A DNA stretch of 64,000 nucleotides from positions 1 through 64,000 of IMG/VR virus record IMGVR_UViG_3300046318_000144, one strand, 5' to 3'. Shown here in pieces: positions 33,252-41,982 of this stretch. Below the pieces are notes generated by a model. The model worked only from the letters and a program-made list of their open reading frames with translations. It searched no databases and was not told the DNA's origin. This DNA is from a virus. A program made the translations under genes and the position numbers. The number at the start of each line of letters is the position of its first letter. The stretch's first letter is position 1.

Positions 33252-33509
33252 TTAAAGAGAATATGTTGTAGTGATTGAGGGTGGTCGTACAACCGAGTTC
33301 TTAAGGTTAGCCTGAGCAGTGATTTGATATAGGTTATCACCACTAGCTACAGTTTCTTCAAAACTATTGGTTACTGACATTTCTAAGTCCAACATAACTT
33401 TAGCATCTTCAACACTAACCATAAGAAATTTACTAGCTTCTACATATACAGACTCTTTAGCAGACACTAAATCATTCGCATAAACTGTTAGTTTAAAATG
33501 TACTCTCAT
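33252..33509 (-). CDS. Hypothetical small beta-rich protein
   Basis: 85 residues, not recognised. It begins with a strand-rich MRVHFKLTVYAND, then a helix-like KESVYVEASKFLMVSVEDAKV, and further strands. Its start overlaps the stop of the preceding KOW-like gene (TAATG), so it is probably co-expressed with it. No catalytic motif, cysteines or membrane segment. Confidence 0.55.
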   Translation of the reverse strand: MRVHFKLTVYANDLVSAKESVYVEASKFLMVSVEDAKVMLDLEMSVTNSFEETVASGDNLYQITAQANLKNSVVRPPSITTTYSL

Positions 33510-33937
33510 TACTTAACTCGCTTCTCTAATTTGTATGGGGAGTAGTGGGTACCACTCAGGTCTGGTTTCTTTCCATCAGTTGACTTAAAAATTACGTCAC
33601 CATATCGAATAGCAATAACCTTACCTCGTCTACCGTTATGTAGAACCCCAGTCTTGTCAGAGAAGGCATCCAGTAACACTCTTACCTCGTCACCTACGTT
33701 AATCTGCCCAGGCTGAGCCTGAACCCACACTTCCTCAGTGGCTGAATCTTCTGGAGCAATGATGGCAGTGCTTAATGCTAATTTGCAGAATACATTTATA
33801 ACGTCCTTAGACATTTTTTCGGAGAGTGGCATCTCTTCCCATGTCTCCAGCAGTTTTAGTACGGCATTGCCAGCACCTATCTTTACACCAGCTTCTGTAA
33901 GCTGTTGCTTTACCCATTCATAATTTACTTCTGGCAT
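33509..33937 (-). CDS. Hypothetical protein with KOW/SH3-like C-terminus
   Basis: 142 residues. The N-terminal ~85 residues are helical and unassigned. The C-terminal part (about 86-142) has the small-barrel look of KOW/SH3-like domains: VGDEVRVLL, then GRRGKVIAIRYGDVIF, then a short Lys-rich tail. Such modules bind nucleic acid or ribosome/RNA polymerase components, but that is only a fold-level suggestion. It is adjacent to the GT-B-like gene (ATG directly after its stop). Confidence 0.55.
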   Translation of the reverse strand: MPEVNYEWVKQQLTEAGVKIGAGNAVLKLLETWEEMPLSEKMSKDVINVFCKLALSTAIIAPEDSATEEVWVQAQPGQINVGDEVRVLLDAFSDKTGVLHNGRRGKVIAIRYGDVIFKSTDGKKPDLSGTHYSPYKLEKRVK

Positions 33938-34951
33938 TTATTCTCCTAGATTGATTAGATTGTTTAGTTTTTTTATGGAGTCTTCGTACTTTGAGATGGA
34001 AGATAGATACGTTAATTTCTGCTCTAGAGAAATTAAATGTCTTTGATATTGATCCATGGTCTCAAGTGTTGAAGCTAAAATACCCCACTGCGGAGATACC
34101 GACTGAGCTTCCCTCCACTCAGTAACTACAGGCGTGTGCGTATTCATTGAGTGGACATACAAGAATGACCACCAAGTACCCCCACCACGCTTCTGAGGGG
34201 GGATTAGAGCACCAATTGCACCAGTTAGTGCCTCTACTGTGTCAGAGTCACCATGAGCCTTTGATGGCCTTATAGGCAGTACTTTTGATTCAATAGTTTT
34301 AGATACTGATAGCACCCACGGATTACTAGGGTCATCGGATAGAAAGGTATTCTGCCTATCTACTGGATTACTAAATGACTTAATAATGTACTTTTCATCA
34401 AAATTAAAACCAACTAATGAGCTCATAGCTCCTGGTGGAAGATTAGCTACGATAGATTTCTCGTCTGACCACGGCAACTCTGGGTAGACTGTCTTAGGCC
34501 ACTCCATAGTTAGAAGCTTATTGCAGGCAGACACTAACTTAGCTAGGTTCTTAGGATTACAGGCTAAGACATACTGGTATCTTTTTTGGTTAAATTCTTT
34601 AATTAACTGGTCTGGATTAGACACTATAGTTTTTAGACTTGGCTCTATAAGCCAATATTGCTGGGTATCAACTACTAAATTTAATTTTTCAGATGAAAAC
34701 ATTAAATCAATAACATTTAAGGCCCCGTATGACCTGTGAGCGCTCACGCTAGTAGGTGGCATAACTCCAACAAAAATAGAGTCATATGTTTCTAGATAGT
34801 CTTTATCCCAATTTATGTCAGAAACAATCCAGCTCACGTCATGCCCAGCACTAGTTAGAGCTTCGTGTAGAGCTCCAAAAAATCCGAATGTCTTAGCATG
34901 AACTTTACTCGATGTATGTGCAGAAGACATACCTGTTAGCAAGATTTTCAT
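33938..34951 (-). CDS. Putative GT-B-fold glycosyltransferase-like protein
   Basis: 337 residues. The start MKILLTGMSS...TFGFFGALHEALTSAGHDVSWI has the strand-loop-helix layout of GT-B glycosyltransferases, with a long-chain helix and a second strand ending in VSDINW. A C-terminal coiled helix (LISLEQKLTYLSSISKYEDSIKKL) follows. I cannot identify the usual donor-binding E/EX7E motif with certainty, so activity is unproven. It is preceded by a strong hairpin separating it from the SSB-like gene and by a TAAGAT -10-like box. It may act with the GT2-TPR enzyme on a common acceptor. Confidence 0.45.
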   Translation of the reverse strand: MKILLTGMSSAHTSSKVHAKTFGFFGALHEALTSAGHDVSWIVSDINWDKDYLETYDSIFVGVMPPTSVSAHRSYGALNVIDLMFSSEKLNLVVDTQQYWLIEPSLKTIVSNPDQLIKEFNQKRYQYVLACNPKNLAKLVSACNKLLTMEWPKTVYPELPWSDEKSIVANLPPGAMSSLVGFNFDEKYIIKSFSNPVDRQNTFLSDDPSNPWVLSVSKTIESKVLPIRPSKAHGDSDTVEALTGAIGALIPPQKRGGGTWWSFLYVHSMNTHTPVVTEWREAQSVSPQWGILASTLETMDQYQRHLISLEQKLTYLSSISKYEDSIKKLNNLINLGE

Positions 34952-34980
34952 AAATAAATCCTATCTTAAATATTTGTAAA

Positions 34981-35005
34981 GGGGGACACCAAAAAGGTGT
35001 CCCCC
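34981..35005 (-). terminator. GC-rich hairpin after the SSB-like gene, probable terminator
   Basis: GGGGGACACC and GGTGTCCCCC form a perfect 10-bp stem with a 5-nt A loop, 14 bp past the stop of the SSB-like gene. On the minus strand it is followed by TTTACAAATATTT, a loose U-rich tract. It probably ends or reduces transcription from the replication unit. Confidence 0.65.
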
Positions 35006-35018
35006 TCCAACATTCGAC

Positions 35019-35600
35019 TTAGAATGGAGCTTCGTCAGTCGAGAGTGCAACTGCAGGAGCAGGAGCTGGAGCCACTGCAGGAGCAGGAGCTGGAGCTGGA
35101 GCTGGAGCAGGTGCAGCAGCTACAGGAGCTGCAGCAGGGGCTGGTGCAGGGGCTGGAGCGGCAGCAGCTACAGGAGCTGCAGCAGCTGATGGTGCAACGA
35201 GAGGGAAGTAATCCTTAATCTCGTTACGCTTCTGACCCTGCCAGGTACGAGAACCAATACGTCCACGGAAAGGACGGTTCAAAAGAGCCGCCTCAATCTG
35301 TGCATTAGTAGGGTTCTGGTCGAAGTAGCTACGTGGTAGTCCAAGAGCTTCCATCTTCTTAAAGAAGATAGCGAGTGCAGTAGAGTTGCCAGTGCTTACT
35401 ACTAGGTTGTCCCAGATGAGACGCTTGTTGTGCGCTCCACCCTGAACTTCAGCCTTCACAGAGAACATCTGCTTGCCTGACTGAGATAGCTTTGAAGAAG
35501 CTTCCAAGACCTTTAGGTCATAGTCGCCATCTGGAAGAGGCTCGTAAGAGCTTGTCTCTCCAGCTTCCTTGATGATGTCGCTCCAATTGAGTGAACTCAT
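35019..35600 (-). CDS. SSB-like single-stranded DNA-binding protein with Ala-Pro linker and acidic tip
   Basis: 193 residues. Residues about 1-130 resemble phage single-strand-binding proteins of the DUF669-like type (PLPDGDYDLKVLEASSKLSQSG, then an OB-like region ending in KRNEIKDYFPL). A ~50-residue low-complexity Ala-Pro linker follows. The C-terminus ends STDEAPF, resembling the acidic DDDIPF tip by which bacterial SSBs recruit replication partners. It is the promoter-distal neighbour of the Sak4-like ATPase (14-bp gap), a common recombination pairing. The linker DNA is a GC-rich imperfect repeat. Confidence 0.7.
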   Translation of the reverse strand: MSSLNWSDIIKEAGETSSYEPLPDGDYDLKVLEASSKLSQSGKQMFSVKAEVQGGAHNKRLIWDNLVVSTGNSTALAIFFKKMEALGLPRSYFDQNPTNAQIEAALLNRPFRGRIGSRTWQGQKRNEIKDYFPLVAPSAAAAPVAAAAPAPAPAPAAAPVAAAPAPAPAPAPAPAVAPAPAPAVALSTDEAPF

Positions 35601-35614
35601 AGTTTTTCTAGCTC

Positions 35615-36388
35615 CTAACTAGTTTGTTTGGTTTGTTTTGGTTGGGTTTTAGGCTTCTCACCGAATACCATATCTAGCATTCGTTCGATACCTAAGTCTT
35701 GCTGCTCGACAATTTTGCCGAGTCGTCCTTGCACGCGCTCTCCAGCTTCGTATTCTGTAGTTCGTTCTACATACATACGGCGAACCTTATAAGGTGGCTG
35801 CATTGGATCTGGGTTTGGAACTGTTTCCACAGTTACCGCTCCAAGAATGTCGTAGAAGTATGGTGCTTGAATTGCAAGCTGACCCTGTAGGTAAGGACGG
35901 TATACGCCATCCTGACCCTTACGAGCCATTGCGGTCAACACTACAGCCTCTAGAGGCTGAGTTGGGTGCATCGTTAGGTCACGGAGGTCACGAAGTAGTG
36001 CACCCATGTGGCGAAGTAGCTCGCCCCACTGCTGCATCTTCATCTGCTCTGTGCCAGCGATGTTGTCCATGCACTTCACCTGCAACTCCGAAATGGAGTC
36101 GATGATGAGGGACTTGAACTGGTGTTTTCCAGTCTGAAGCCATTGGAATGCCTTTAGAACAACGTCATAGTCACGTACATTGACTACAACAGTGTCCCAG
36201 GTTCCATCAGCAACTGGAGGCTCTTCGCGGATAGGGTCCCAGTACTTAACCGTAATTGGTAAGAAGCGGTGACCGCCTTCCACATCGAGCATTAGGCGTG
36301 GGTACGGTGCTGTTACTGCCAAGGTTGATTTACCAACTTTGGATTCGCCATAGACCATTAGTGTCAAACTGCGTAGTACATCAGACAT
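35615..36388 (-). CDS. RecA-fold ATPase of the Sak4/AAA_24 type
   Basis: 257 residues. Walker A GESKVGKST (14-22) and Walker B SLIIDS (about 94-99) with the compact RecA-like core identify the phage Sak4/AAA_24 group, which promotes single-strand annealing together with the phage SSB. A C-terminal VQGRLGKIVEQQDLGIERM and a Lys/Gln-rich tail follow. Neighbours are the SSB-like protein on one side and the PD-(D/E)XK nuclease on the other (stop/start overlap of 1 nt), forming a recombination cassette. Confidence 0.8.
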   Translation of the reverse strand: MSDVLRSLTLMVYGESKVGKSTLAVTAPYPRLMLDVEGGHRFLPITVKYWDPIREEPPVADGTWDTVVVNVRDYDVVLKAFQWLQTGKHQFKSLIIDSISELQVKCMDNIAGTEQMKMQQWGELLRHMGALLRDLRDLTMHPTQPLEAVVLTAMARKGQDGVYRPYLQGQLAIQAPYFYDILGAVTVETVPNPDPMQPPYKVRRMYVERTTEYEAGERVQGRLGKIVEQQDLGIERMLDMVFGEKPKTQPKQTKQTS

Positions 36389-37326
36389 TACTCACTTCCT
36401 TTCTTCTCTGTGTTGTTGTAATAACCGTAAGGGTCGGCGACCTCAAACGCATCGCTAATCGCTGCTTCAGCTGCCGAACCATCGTCAACTAGCGGGCAAA
36501 TAGCGAAGAATGGACACTTCCACTTACAGTCTCTACTGGGGCGTGGATAGGCTACTAGTTGGTGGCTAATTCCATCATCTAGAGCCTTACGAACGTTCAT
36601 GAGGTCACTGATAGTGCCAGTGAGACGCTGCCAGAACGCACGTAGTGCAAAAATATTGTGTCTAACTTCAATCTGCTGGTAGAACGGTGGTCGAGCACTA
36701 GCAGAGCGCTTTACTTTGCGAAGCATAGTAAAGATACCACCATCAGAGCGTTCACCCTCCTTGTTCTGAGCAGCTTCTAGGGTCATATAAGTTAGAATCT
36801 GCTCATTCATGTGGGCAGTAGAACCAAAGTCAGCAAATGAGCCACCAACGGTTTTAAAGTCACGGAATAGTCGAGCACCATCAGCCTTACGACGAACACG
36901 CATGTCGATCTTACCTTGTAGCTCAACCGACCCATCCAGCATAGGCATGGAGATAATCTCCTCATTAGAGATACGCTCTAGCTCGATGTCGATACCCTCG
37001 TCCTCTACCCACTCTAGATATCCATCCAGCATTAGGTGTCCGAGCTCAGCCTCTGAGTCTAAGTCAGATGTATCACGATAAGCATCCATGAGAAGCTTTC
37101 GGTCATTAGCAACCAGCTGAGAGTGGACCTCTAGTAGGTCTACAGTCATATCAGACGAGTAGTACTGGTCTAGAGCCTCGTGAACACGAGAACCTAGAGC
37201 AAGAGCACCAGTGTAGTCTTTTTGCTTTGGCTGAAGTCGTCGATAGTAAACAAACCACCAGCGGCGACGGCAATCTTTAAATGTTTGGATCTCTGAATTA
37301 GAGATGCGAATTGGTTCTGTTGTCAT
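36388..37326 (-). CDS. PD-(D/E)XK nuclease, Cas4/RecB-like, probable Fe-S cluster
   Basis: 312 residues. N-terminal SEIQTFKDCRRRWW (Cys19), a GSRVHEALDQYY helix, and the catalytic GKIDMRVRR...LFRDFKTVG (Asp then D-x-K) are typical of the RecB/Cas4 nuclease family. The C-terminal CKWKCPFFAICP supplies three more cysteines (about residues 267-277), which with Cys19 would form the family's four-cysteine iron-sulfur cluster. Such enzymes resect DNA ends to feed annealing by Sak4 and SSB. It overlaps the SNF2 helicase stop by one base. Confidence 0.85.
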   Translation of the reverse strand: MTTEPIRISNSEIQTFKDCRRRWWFVYYRRLQPKQKDYTGALALGSRVHEALDQYYSSDMTVDLLEVHSQLVANDRKLLMDAYRDTSDLDSEAELGHLMLDGYLEWVEDEGIDIELERISNEEIISMPMLDGSVELQGKIDMRVRRKADGARLFRDFKTVGGSFADFGSTAHMNEQILTYMTLEAAQNKEGERSDGGIFTMLRKVKRSASARPPFYQQIEVRHNIFALRAFWQRLTGTISDLMNVRKALDDGISHQLVAYPRPSRDCKWKCPFFAICPLVDDGSAAEAAISDAFEVADPYGYYNNTEKKGSE

Positions 37327-39152
37327 TATGGATTTACCTTATCATCCTTGAGCAACTTAAGCAACTGATCTTTGTCACGAACAATCTGCTCAAAGTTATC
37401 TGCCTTGGTATCTAGAGCCTGGATAACACGCTCTTCGATAGTTCCTTCAGTCACGTAATCAGTAATAATAACTGAATCGTGGATCTCTGAACCGATACGG
37501 TGTACACGGTCCAAAGCTTGCTTGTGGTCTACAAGTGACCACGGTCTCTGTAGCATAACAAGACGACGAGCTGTTGTCAATGTCACACCAACTCCACCAG
37601 CCTGAGCAGTGAAAAGAATCCACTTAGTCTTACCAGACTGGAAGTCATCAATAGCCTGCTGACGCTCATCTTCATTCTGAGCACCAGTAATCAAGCCATG
37701 AGCAATCTTATTCTTAGTTAGGCGAGCACTCAATAGCTCAATGAGCTGACGAGATACCGCACAGACTGCGACAGAATCATCTCCAAAATCGCCATTGTCA
37801 ATATCATCCATAAGAGCATCTACCTTACATGAAGGTTCTGCTAGCAAAATCTTCTCTAGTCCAGTAGTTTCGTCTACAGTTACTTCAGCATAAGAACTTG
37901 CTAACTGCAATAGACGCAAAGTCTGAGTAAGAGGGTTAGGAGCAACTACAACATCTTCTACAGTTCCGCTACCAGCTTCTCCACGCTCAATCATTGCAAT
38001 CATGTTATCTCGCATCTGCTTATAAGCTTTTTGCTGTTTAGTAGACATTTCGATATCACGTCGCTCGTTAATGACCTCTGGCAGCCATGGAAGAACTACA
38101 GACTTCAACATTCTACGCATACGTGGGTTAATGGCAGCATAGAATTCATCTTCCATCTGAGGCTTAACACCAAGAACCATCATTCCACCGAAAGCATTGA
38201 GCATAGTGTTTACCATGCGGTCAATCCACTTGGTCTTGCTAGGCCACTCTTCAGGGGATAGCCAGTGGAGGATAGCCCATAAGTCTAGAACGTTATTAGC
38301 GATTGGAGTACCAGTAAGTGCGAATCTAATATCAGCATCACCAGTAGCAGAGAATAGAGCACGACTCTGCTTAGACTTAGGGTCTTTGGAGCGGTGAATC
38401 TCATCCGCAATAACAGACTTGAAGTCAATAACATTAAGTTCACGCTCGTGTACTTCGCATCGGGTTGGGGTTACTTTAGTGTCGTGACCGCCACAATCGG
38501 GGCAGCGAGCCAATCCAATAGAGCCATACGGGGCTAGTCGCGAATGAGAGCGTAGAGATTCCCAGTTAATTACATAAACCTGAGCTTCGTCTTCAAAGAC
38601 TTTACGACGCTGTACAGCACTACCCTTAATGACTGAGACATTTATGCCTGGCCACCACTTATCAAACTCACGTTCCCAATTCTTCTTTAGAGTGTTTGGG
38701 CAGACAATAAGTAGTGGAAATACATCTTCGCCACGGTCATGTAGTTCTTTGATTGCACGAATAGCCTGAGCAGTCTTACCAAGACCTGGCTCATCAGCTA
38801 GAAGTGCGCGACGTGCAGTTGCTAAAAACTGCACTCCAGCACGCTGGTGTGGGAATAAGTCTGCATCGCCATCCTCCATCATCTCTATTTCACGGAGAGC
38901 ATTAGCTGGGTTAATACGGTTTAGAACCTCGCTAGTCGCCCAAGCAGTAAGCCCAGGGCCAATAACTAAGTCCTGTCTAAAAGTTGATCGAAGAGCTAGA
39001 CAACTAGCCCACGAGGTGGGAATCTTCCAAATCTGCTCTTTAGCAGACCAAGAAGCTCCAGGAAGACTTTTGCATAGTTCTTTTAAACGCCACTCGGCGT
39101 TGATGATGATGTGTTTGCCCGTTGCATCGAGCTCTACATGTACTGTCATCAC
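37326..39152 (-). CDS. SNF2-family DNA helicase/translocase
   Basis: 608 residues. N-terminal ~90-residue region, then FPHQRAGVQFL (Q-motif-like), Walker A DEPGLGKT (about 112-119), DEIH box (about 249), SAT-like TGTPIANN, and in the second lobe AQAGGVGVTLTTA and QALDRVHRIG (motifs V and VI). A CPDCGG...C zinc-ribbon insertion lies in lobe 1. Phage SNF2 proteins remodel or unwind DNA during replication and recombination. A GAAAGAAGAAG ribosome site precedes the ATG. It heads the overlapping helicase-nuclease-Sak4 series. Confidence 0.88.
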   Translation of the reverse strand: MMTVHVELDATGKHIIINAEWRLKELCKSLPGASWSAKEQIWKIPTSWASCLALRSTFRQDLVIGPGLTAWATSEVLNRINPANALREIEMMEDGDADLFPHQRAGVQFLATARRALLADEPGLGKTAQAIRAIKELHDRGEDVFPLLIVCPNTLKKNWEREFDKWWPGINVSVIKGSAVQRRKVFEDEAQVYVINWESLRSHSRLAPYGSIGLARCPDCGGHDTKVTPTRCEVHERELNVIDFKSVIADEIHRSKDPKSKQSRALFSATGDADIRFALTGTPIANNVLDLWAILHWLSPEEWPSKTKWIDRMVNTMLNAFGGMMVLGVKPQMEDEFYAAINPRMRRMLKSVVLPWLPEVINERRDIEMSTKQQKAYKQMRDNMIAMIERGEAGSGTVEDVVVAPNPLTQTLRLLQLASSYAEVTVDETTGLEKILLAEPSCKVDALMDDIDNGDFGDDSVAVCAVSRQLIELLSARLTKNKIAHGLITGAQNEDERQQAIDDFQSGKTKWILFTAQAGGVGVTLTTARRLVMLQRPWSLVDHKQALDRVHRIGSEIHDSVIITDYVTEGTIEERVIQALDTKADNFEQIVRDKDQLLKLLKDDKVNP

Positions 39153-39232
39153 TTCTTCTTTCTGTATATAAACATACTAACACATTTTTTATAGCAATAG
39201 TTGTTTTTTGCTAGTATTTTTTAAAAAGTTTT

Positions 39233-39706
39233 TTATTTGAGTAGATTAAGTGGCTTCCAACCACTCTTAACTAAACGTAGCAGACCATGGCGTATTGCGT
39301 CAAGTGCATGCCCTTCGCCGCCTTTATGCCAGTATTCAATCTTCTTTAGAGACTCATTAGAAAACATAGCCTTAGCGTCTGCTGGAGATTGAAAATAAAT
39401 GTCATCAGGCTTCATACCGATGTCCATCATTATCTGCTTAAGAATGCCAATCTGCTCTAGAGAAAAAGGAGCTTGAGAGTTACGTACAGTCTGAGCATTG
39501 ATAGTGAATCGCTCACACACAATCTCGATTGGTGTACCAGTCATGACTGCAGTACCTATTGCATCTCTAATAGGTGCTGCATATTCATCTTGCTGATACT
39601 CACCAGACATTAAAAGCTCTGGCTCTTGACCTACGGCATAGTGGAATAGTGCAATACCACTAGCCTTTCCTGGATCAACTGCAAGTATTAAACGATTATC
39701 AGACAT
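39233..39706 (-). CDS. RuvC-like Holliday junction resolvase
   Basis: 157 residues with an RNase H-fold resolvase pattern: LAVDPGKASG (Asp11), IVCERF (Glu65), and a C-terminal GEGHALDAIRHG with His133 and Asp136, giving a plausible acidic metal site. It would resolve branched recombination or replication DNA before packaging. It overlaps the polymerase gene by 8 bp (ATG inside the polymerase end), so expression is linked. It is shorter than bacterial RuvC, as usual for phage versions. Confidence 0.8.
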   Translation of the reverse strand: MSDNRLILAVDPGKASGIALFHYAVGQEPELLMSGEYQQDEYAAPIRDAIGTAVMTGTPIEIVCERFTINAQTVRNSQAPFSLEQIGILKQIMMDIGMKPDDIYFQSPADAKAMFSNESLKKIEYWHKGGEGHALDAIRHGLLRLVKSGWKPLNLLK

Positions 39707-41516
39707 ATTTCTGTCCCCAGTTCTCTAGTGGTCCATCAACATCAGCAGTAAGTGGTACTGCCCAACCTTCGGTAGTTGTCATACATTCACGGACTATTTT
39801 TTGAATTTCTAGTGCATCTTTACGTGGAGCATTTAGAACAATTTCATCGTGCACTGGCACAATTAAAAGCTCTGTTAGGTCAGCTTGGTCAAGTTTAATT
39901 AGATTAGATTTAAACACCTCAGCTGCACCTCCTTGGATTAGGTAATTTACTAGAGTATACACACGATCCTCATCACAAGGCAAGCGACGTCCAGTCCAAG
40001 TATTCACATAACCCTGACCAGTCTCACGTAAACGACGCATTCCTACATCTTCTACCTTTTTCTGGAATAATGCCATACCAGGGAAACGCTCATCAAAAGC
40101 ATTAGATACTGAACGCATCTGCTCTTCTGGAACACCAGCAGTAAGAGCCTGCTTTGCTACACCTGCACCATATAGACGTCCATAAACTACACCCTTGATA
40201 AGGCCACGACGTTTATCTGACTTCTGCATTGTAGGGTCTTGATAAATCTCACGACCAATCTCAGTAAACGGGTCTGAGCCAGTAGCATCCGCAAGATTAA
40301 ATAGGCTAATAAGATTAGGGTCCTGTGATAGTGAAGAGAACATACGGAACTCAACCTGGTCAAGGTCCGAGGTAATGATTACGTGGTCATCATCCTTAGG
40401 CAAGAACGCACGACGAACAGTGTCATCACCTTTGGGGAGAGTCTGTAGTGCTGGGTTAGTAATAGACATACGTCCAGTACGGGCTCCCATAGTCTTCACG
40501 GACGGGTGTACAAAACCATTCACGTTATCATTAATGAAGTTAGAAAAATAGGTATTAGCTATTTTGTCAGCTTTACGTTGCTTTAGTGCAGTAGCTGCTA
40601 ATTCTTGAACTGCTGGAGAGCCATTTATAGTCAAAAGCTTGAGCTGGTCAGCTGAAGCAGACTTGGCACCAGATGGCGTAGTTTCAGTAATAATTGCACC
40701 CATGGACTCAAACTGTCGAACTAGCTGGGCATTACTGGTAATAGAGAATCCATAAGATGTCTTGGCCCAAGCCTTAACCTGCTCCGTGTAGTCGATGAGG
40801 TCTTGATACTTCTGCTTTGAGTACTCCAAGTCAAGACGTGCACCATTTAACTCCATACGAGTTACGATACGGCGAGTAGACATTTCTAGCTCGTATGCAC
40901 GATTATATGGTTGTCCAGGACCACACTTTTCCCAGAACTGCTCAAATAGACGCATGGTCAAAATAGTATCTAGAGCACCATAAGACCAATAGGGCTCATA
41001 GTCAACTGGAACTGTTCCCCAGGTCCAACCATTCTTAGATAGGCCAGCATCTAACCCCTCTTGAAGAGCAGCAGCCATGGGGTCAACATACTGAGCAGTA
41101 AGTTTCTTCAAAGCACCAGAGCCCAGTGGGTCAATAAGCTGAGCCATAATCATGGTGTCATGGGAACGATGCCAAGGCATACTCCAGCGAGAACAAATCT
41201 CAAACCACTTAGCTTCGAAAGCAATGTTATGACAGACAATTAAACCATCAAACTTAGACATGGCTTCATAAAAAACACCAGACCAGTCATCCCATGGGAT
41301 AGCCCAACCAGTGAGCCCATCCCCAACCTGTACTAGACGAAGTTGTCCATGCCAAGGAGATAGTGCATCTTGTCTATGACCACCAGGAAGCTCCCCAGTT
41401 TCAGTATCAATTGCAATTGCATTATGTGGGCGGCGTTCACCTAGCCAGCGTATAAACTTTTCAGCTTGTTCAACACTGTCTACAAGCTCCAGTCTTACAT
41501 TTTCTAGTCCTGGCAT
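39699..41516 (-). CDS. polA: Family A DNA polymerase (Pol I-like) with 3'-5' exonuclease
   Basis: 605 residues, with no 5'-3' exonuclease domain. The proofreading domain begins with AIAIDTETGE (Asp/Glu of Exo I). The polymerase domain shows ARTGRMSITNPALQTLP, motif A SDLDQVEFRMFS, motif B KRRGLIKGVVYGRLYG and motif C VPVHDEIV. In motif B the Lys-x-x-x-Tyr spacing puts Tyr at the position of E. coli Phe762, the residue type associated with lytic phages. It replicates the phage genome with the prim-pol helicase and SSB. Its first 47 bp overlap the deaminase gene. Confidence 0.9.
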   Translation of the reverse strand: MPGLENVRLELVDSVEQAEKFIRWLGERRPHNAIAIDTETGELPGGHRQDALSPWHGQLRLVQVGDGLTGWAIPWDDWSGVFYEAMSKFDGLIVCHNIAFEAKWFEICSRWSMPWHRSHDTMIMAQLIDPLGSGALKKLTAQYVDPMAAALQEGLDAGLSKNGWTWGTVPVDYEPYWSYGALDTILTMRLFEQFWEKCGPGQPYNRAYELEMSTRRIVTRMELNGARLDLEYSKQKYQDLIDYTEQVKAWAKTSYGFSITSNAQLVRQFESMGAIITETTPSGAKSASADQLKLLTINGSPAVQELAATALKQRKADKIANTYFSNFINDNVNGFVHPSVKTMGARTGRMSITNPALQTLPKGDDTVRRAFLPKDDDHVIITSDLDQVEFRMFSSLSQDPNLISLFNLADATGSDPFTEIGREIYQDPTMQKSDKRRGLIKGVVYGRLYGAGVAKQALTAGVPEEQMRSVSNAFDERFPGMALFQKKVEDVGMRRLRETGQGYVNTWTGRRLPCDEDRVYTLVNYLIQGGAAEVFKSNLIKLDQADLTELLIVPVHDEIVLNAPRKDALEIQKIVRECMTTTEGWAVPLTADVDGPLENWGQKYV

Positions 41517-41982
41517 CTTTGTCCTTTATCGTCTCTACATCTATACCGCAAGCTTTTAGGTAATCTAAAACAACTTCTGGATTGCGGTGAGAATCCTTTT
41601 CAGTTACTACTGCTACAACCTTAGCAAGTCCCGAGTTAGAAATCAACTTAGCACATTGCATGCACGGGGCAGCTGTGACATATATAGTACCACCCTCTAC
41701 TGCAGATCTGTCAACATATAGTAGAGCATTAGCTTCTGCATGGATAGCAGGACAAGCGTCATACATATTATCTAGAGGAGCTTCCCCACGAGCCCTGGGA
41801 CACCAATTAGAGCATTCACCCTTTACAGGGTAGTTTGCAGCTGGACCATTATATCCAGTAGCACAGATACGACCATTCTTATCTACAATGACAGCACCTA
41901 TCTGGGCACGAGAGCATCTAGCTCTAAGACCAACAGTTTCAGCTACTGACATCCAGGTTTCTTGCCAAGATTGTCTGCACAT
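41470..41982 (-). CDS. Deoxycytidylate (dCMP) deaminase-like zinc enzyme
   Basis: 170 residues. The zinc and catalytic motifs are HAEANAL (His81, Glu83) and PCMQCAK (Cys107, Cys110). A Cys-rich insertion (ECSNWCP) before the active site and a C-terminal CKTGACRQC tail are also visible. The family converts dCMP to dUMP, feeding dTTP synthesis, which fits with the class II RNR in the same genome. The start overlaps the stop of the preceding gene by one base, and its end overlaps the polymerase start by 47 bp. Confidence 0.85.
   Translation of the reverse strand: MCRQSWQETWMSVAETVGLRARCSRAQIGAVIVDKNGRICATGYNGPAANYPVKGECSNWCPRARGEAPLDNMYDACPAIHAEANALLYVDRSAVEGGTIYVTAAPCMQCAKLISNSGLAKVVAVVTEKDSHRNPEVVLDYLKACGIDVETIKDKDARTRKCKTGACRQC

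Noticed and set aside
39153-39232. Possible terminator TAGCAA/TTGCTA between the helicase and resolvase genes
   Set aside because: Only a 6-bp stem with a 10-nt loop; T-rich tracts flank it on both strands but none follows the stem cleanly. Too weak to call.
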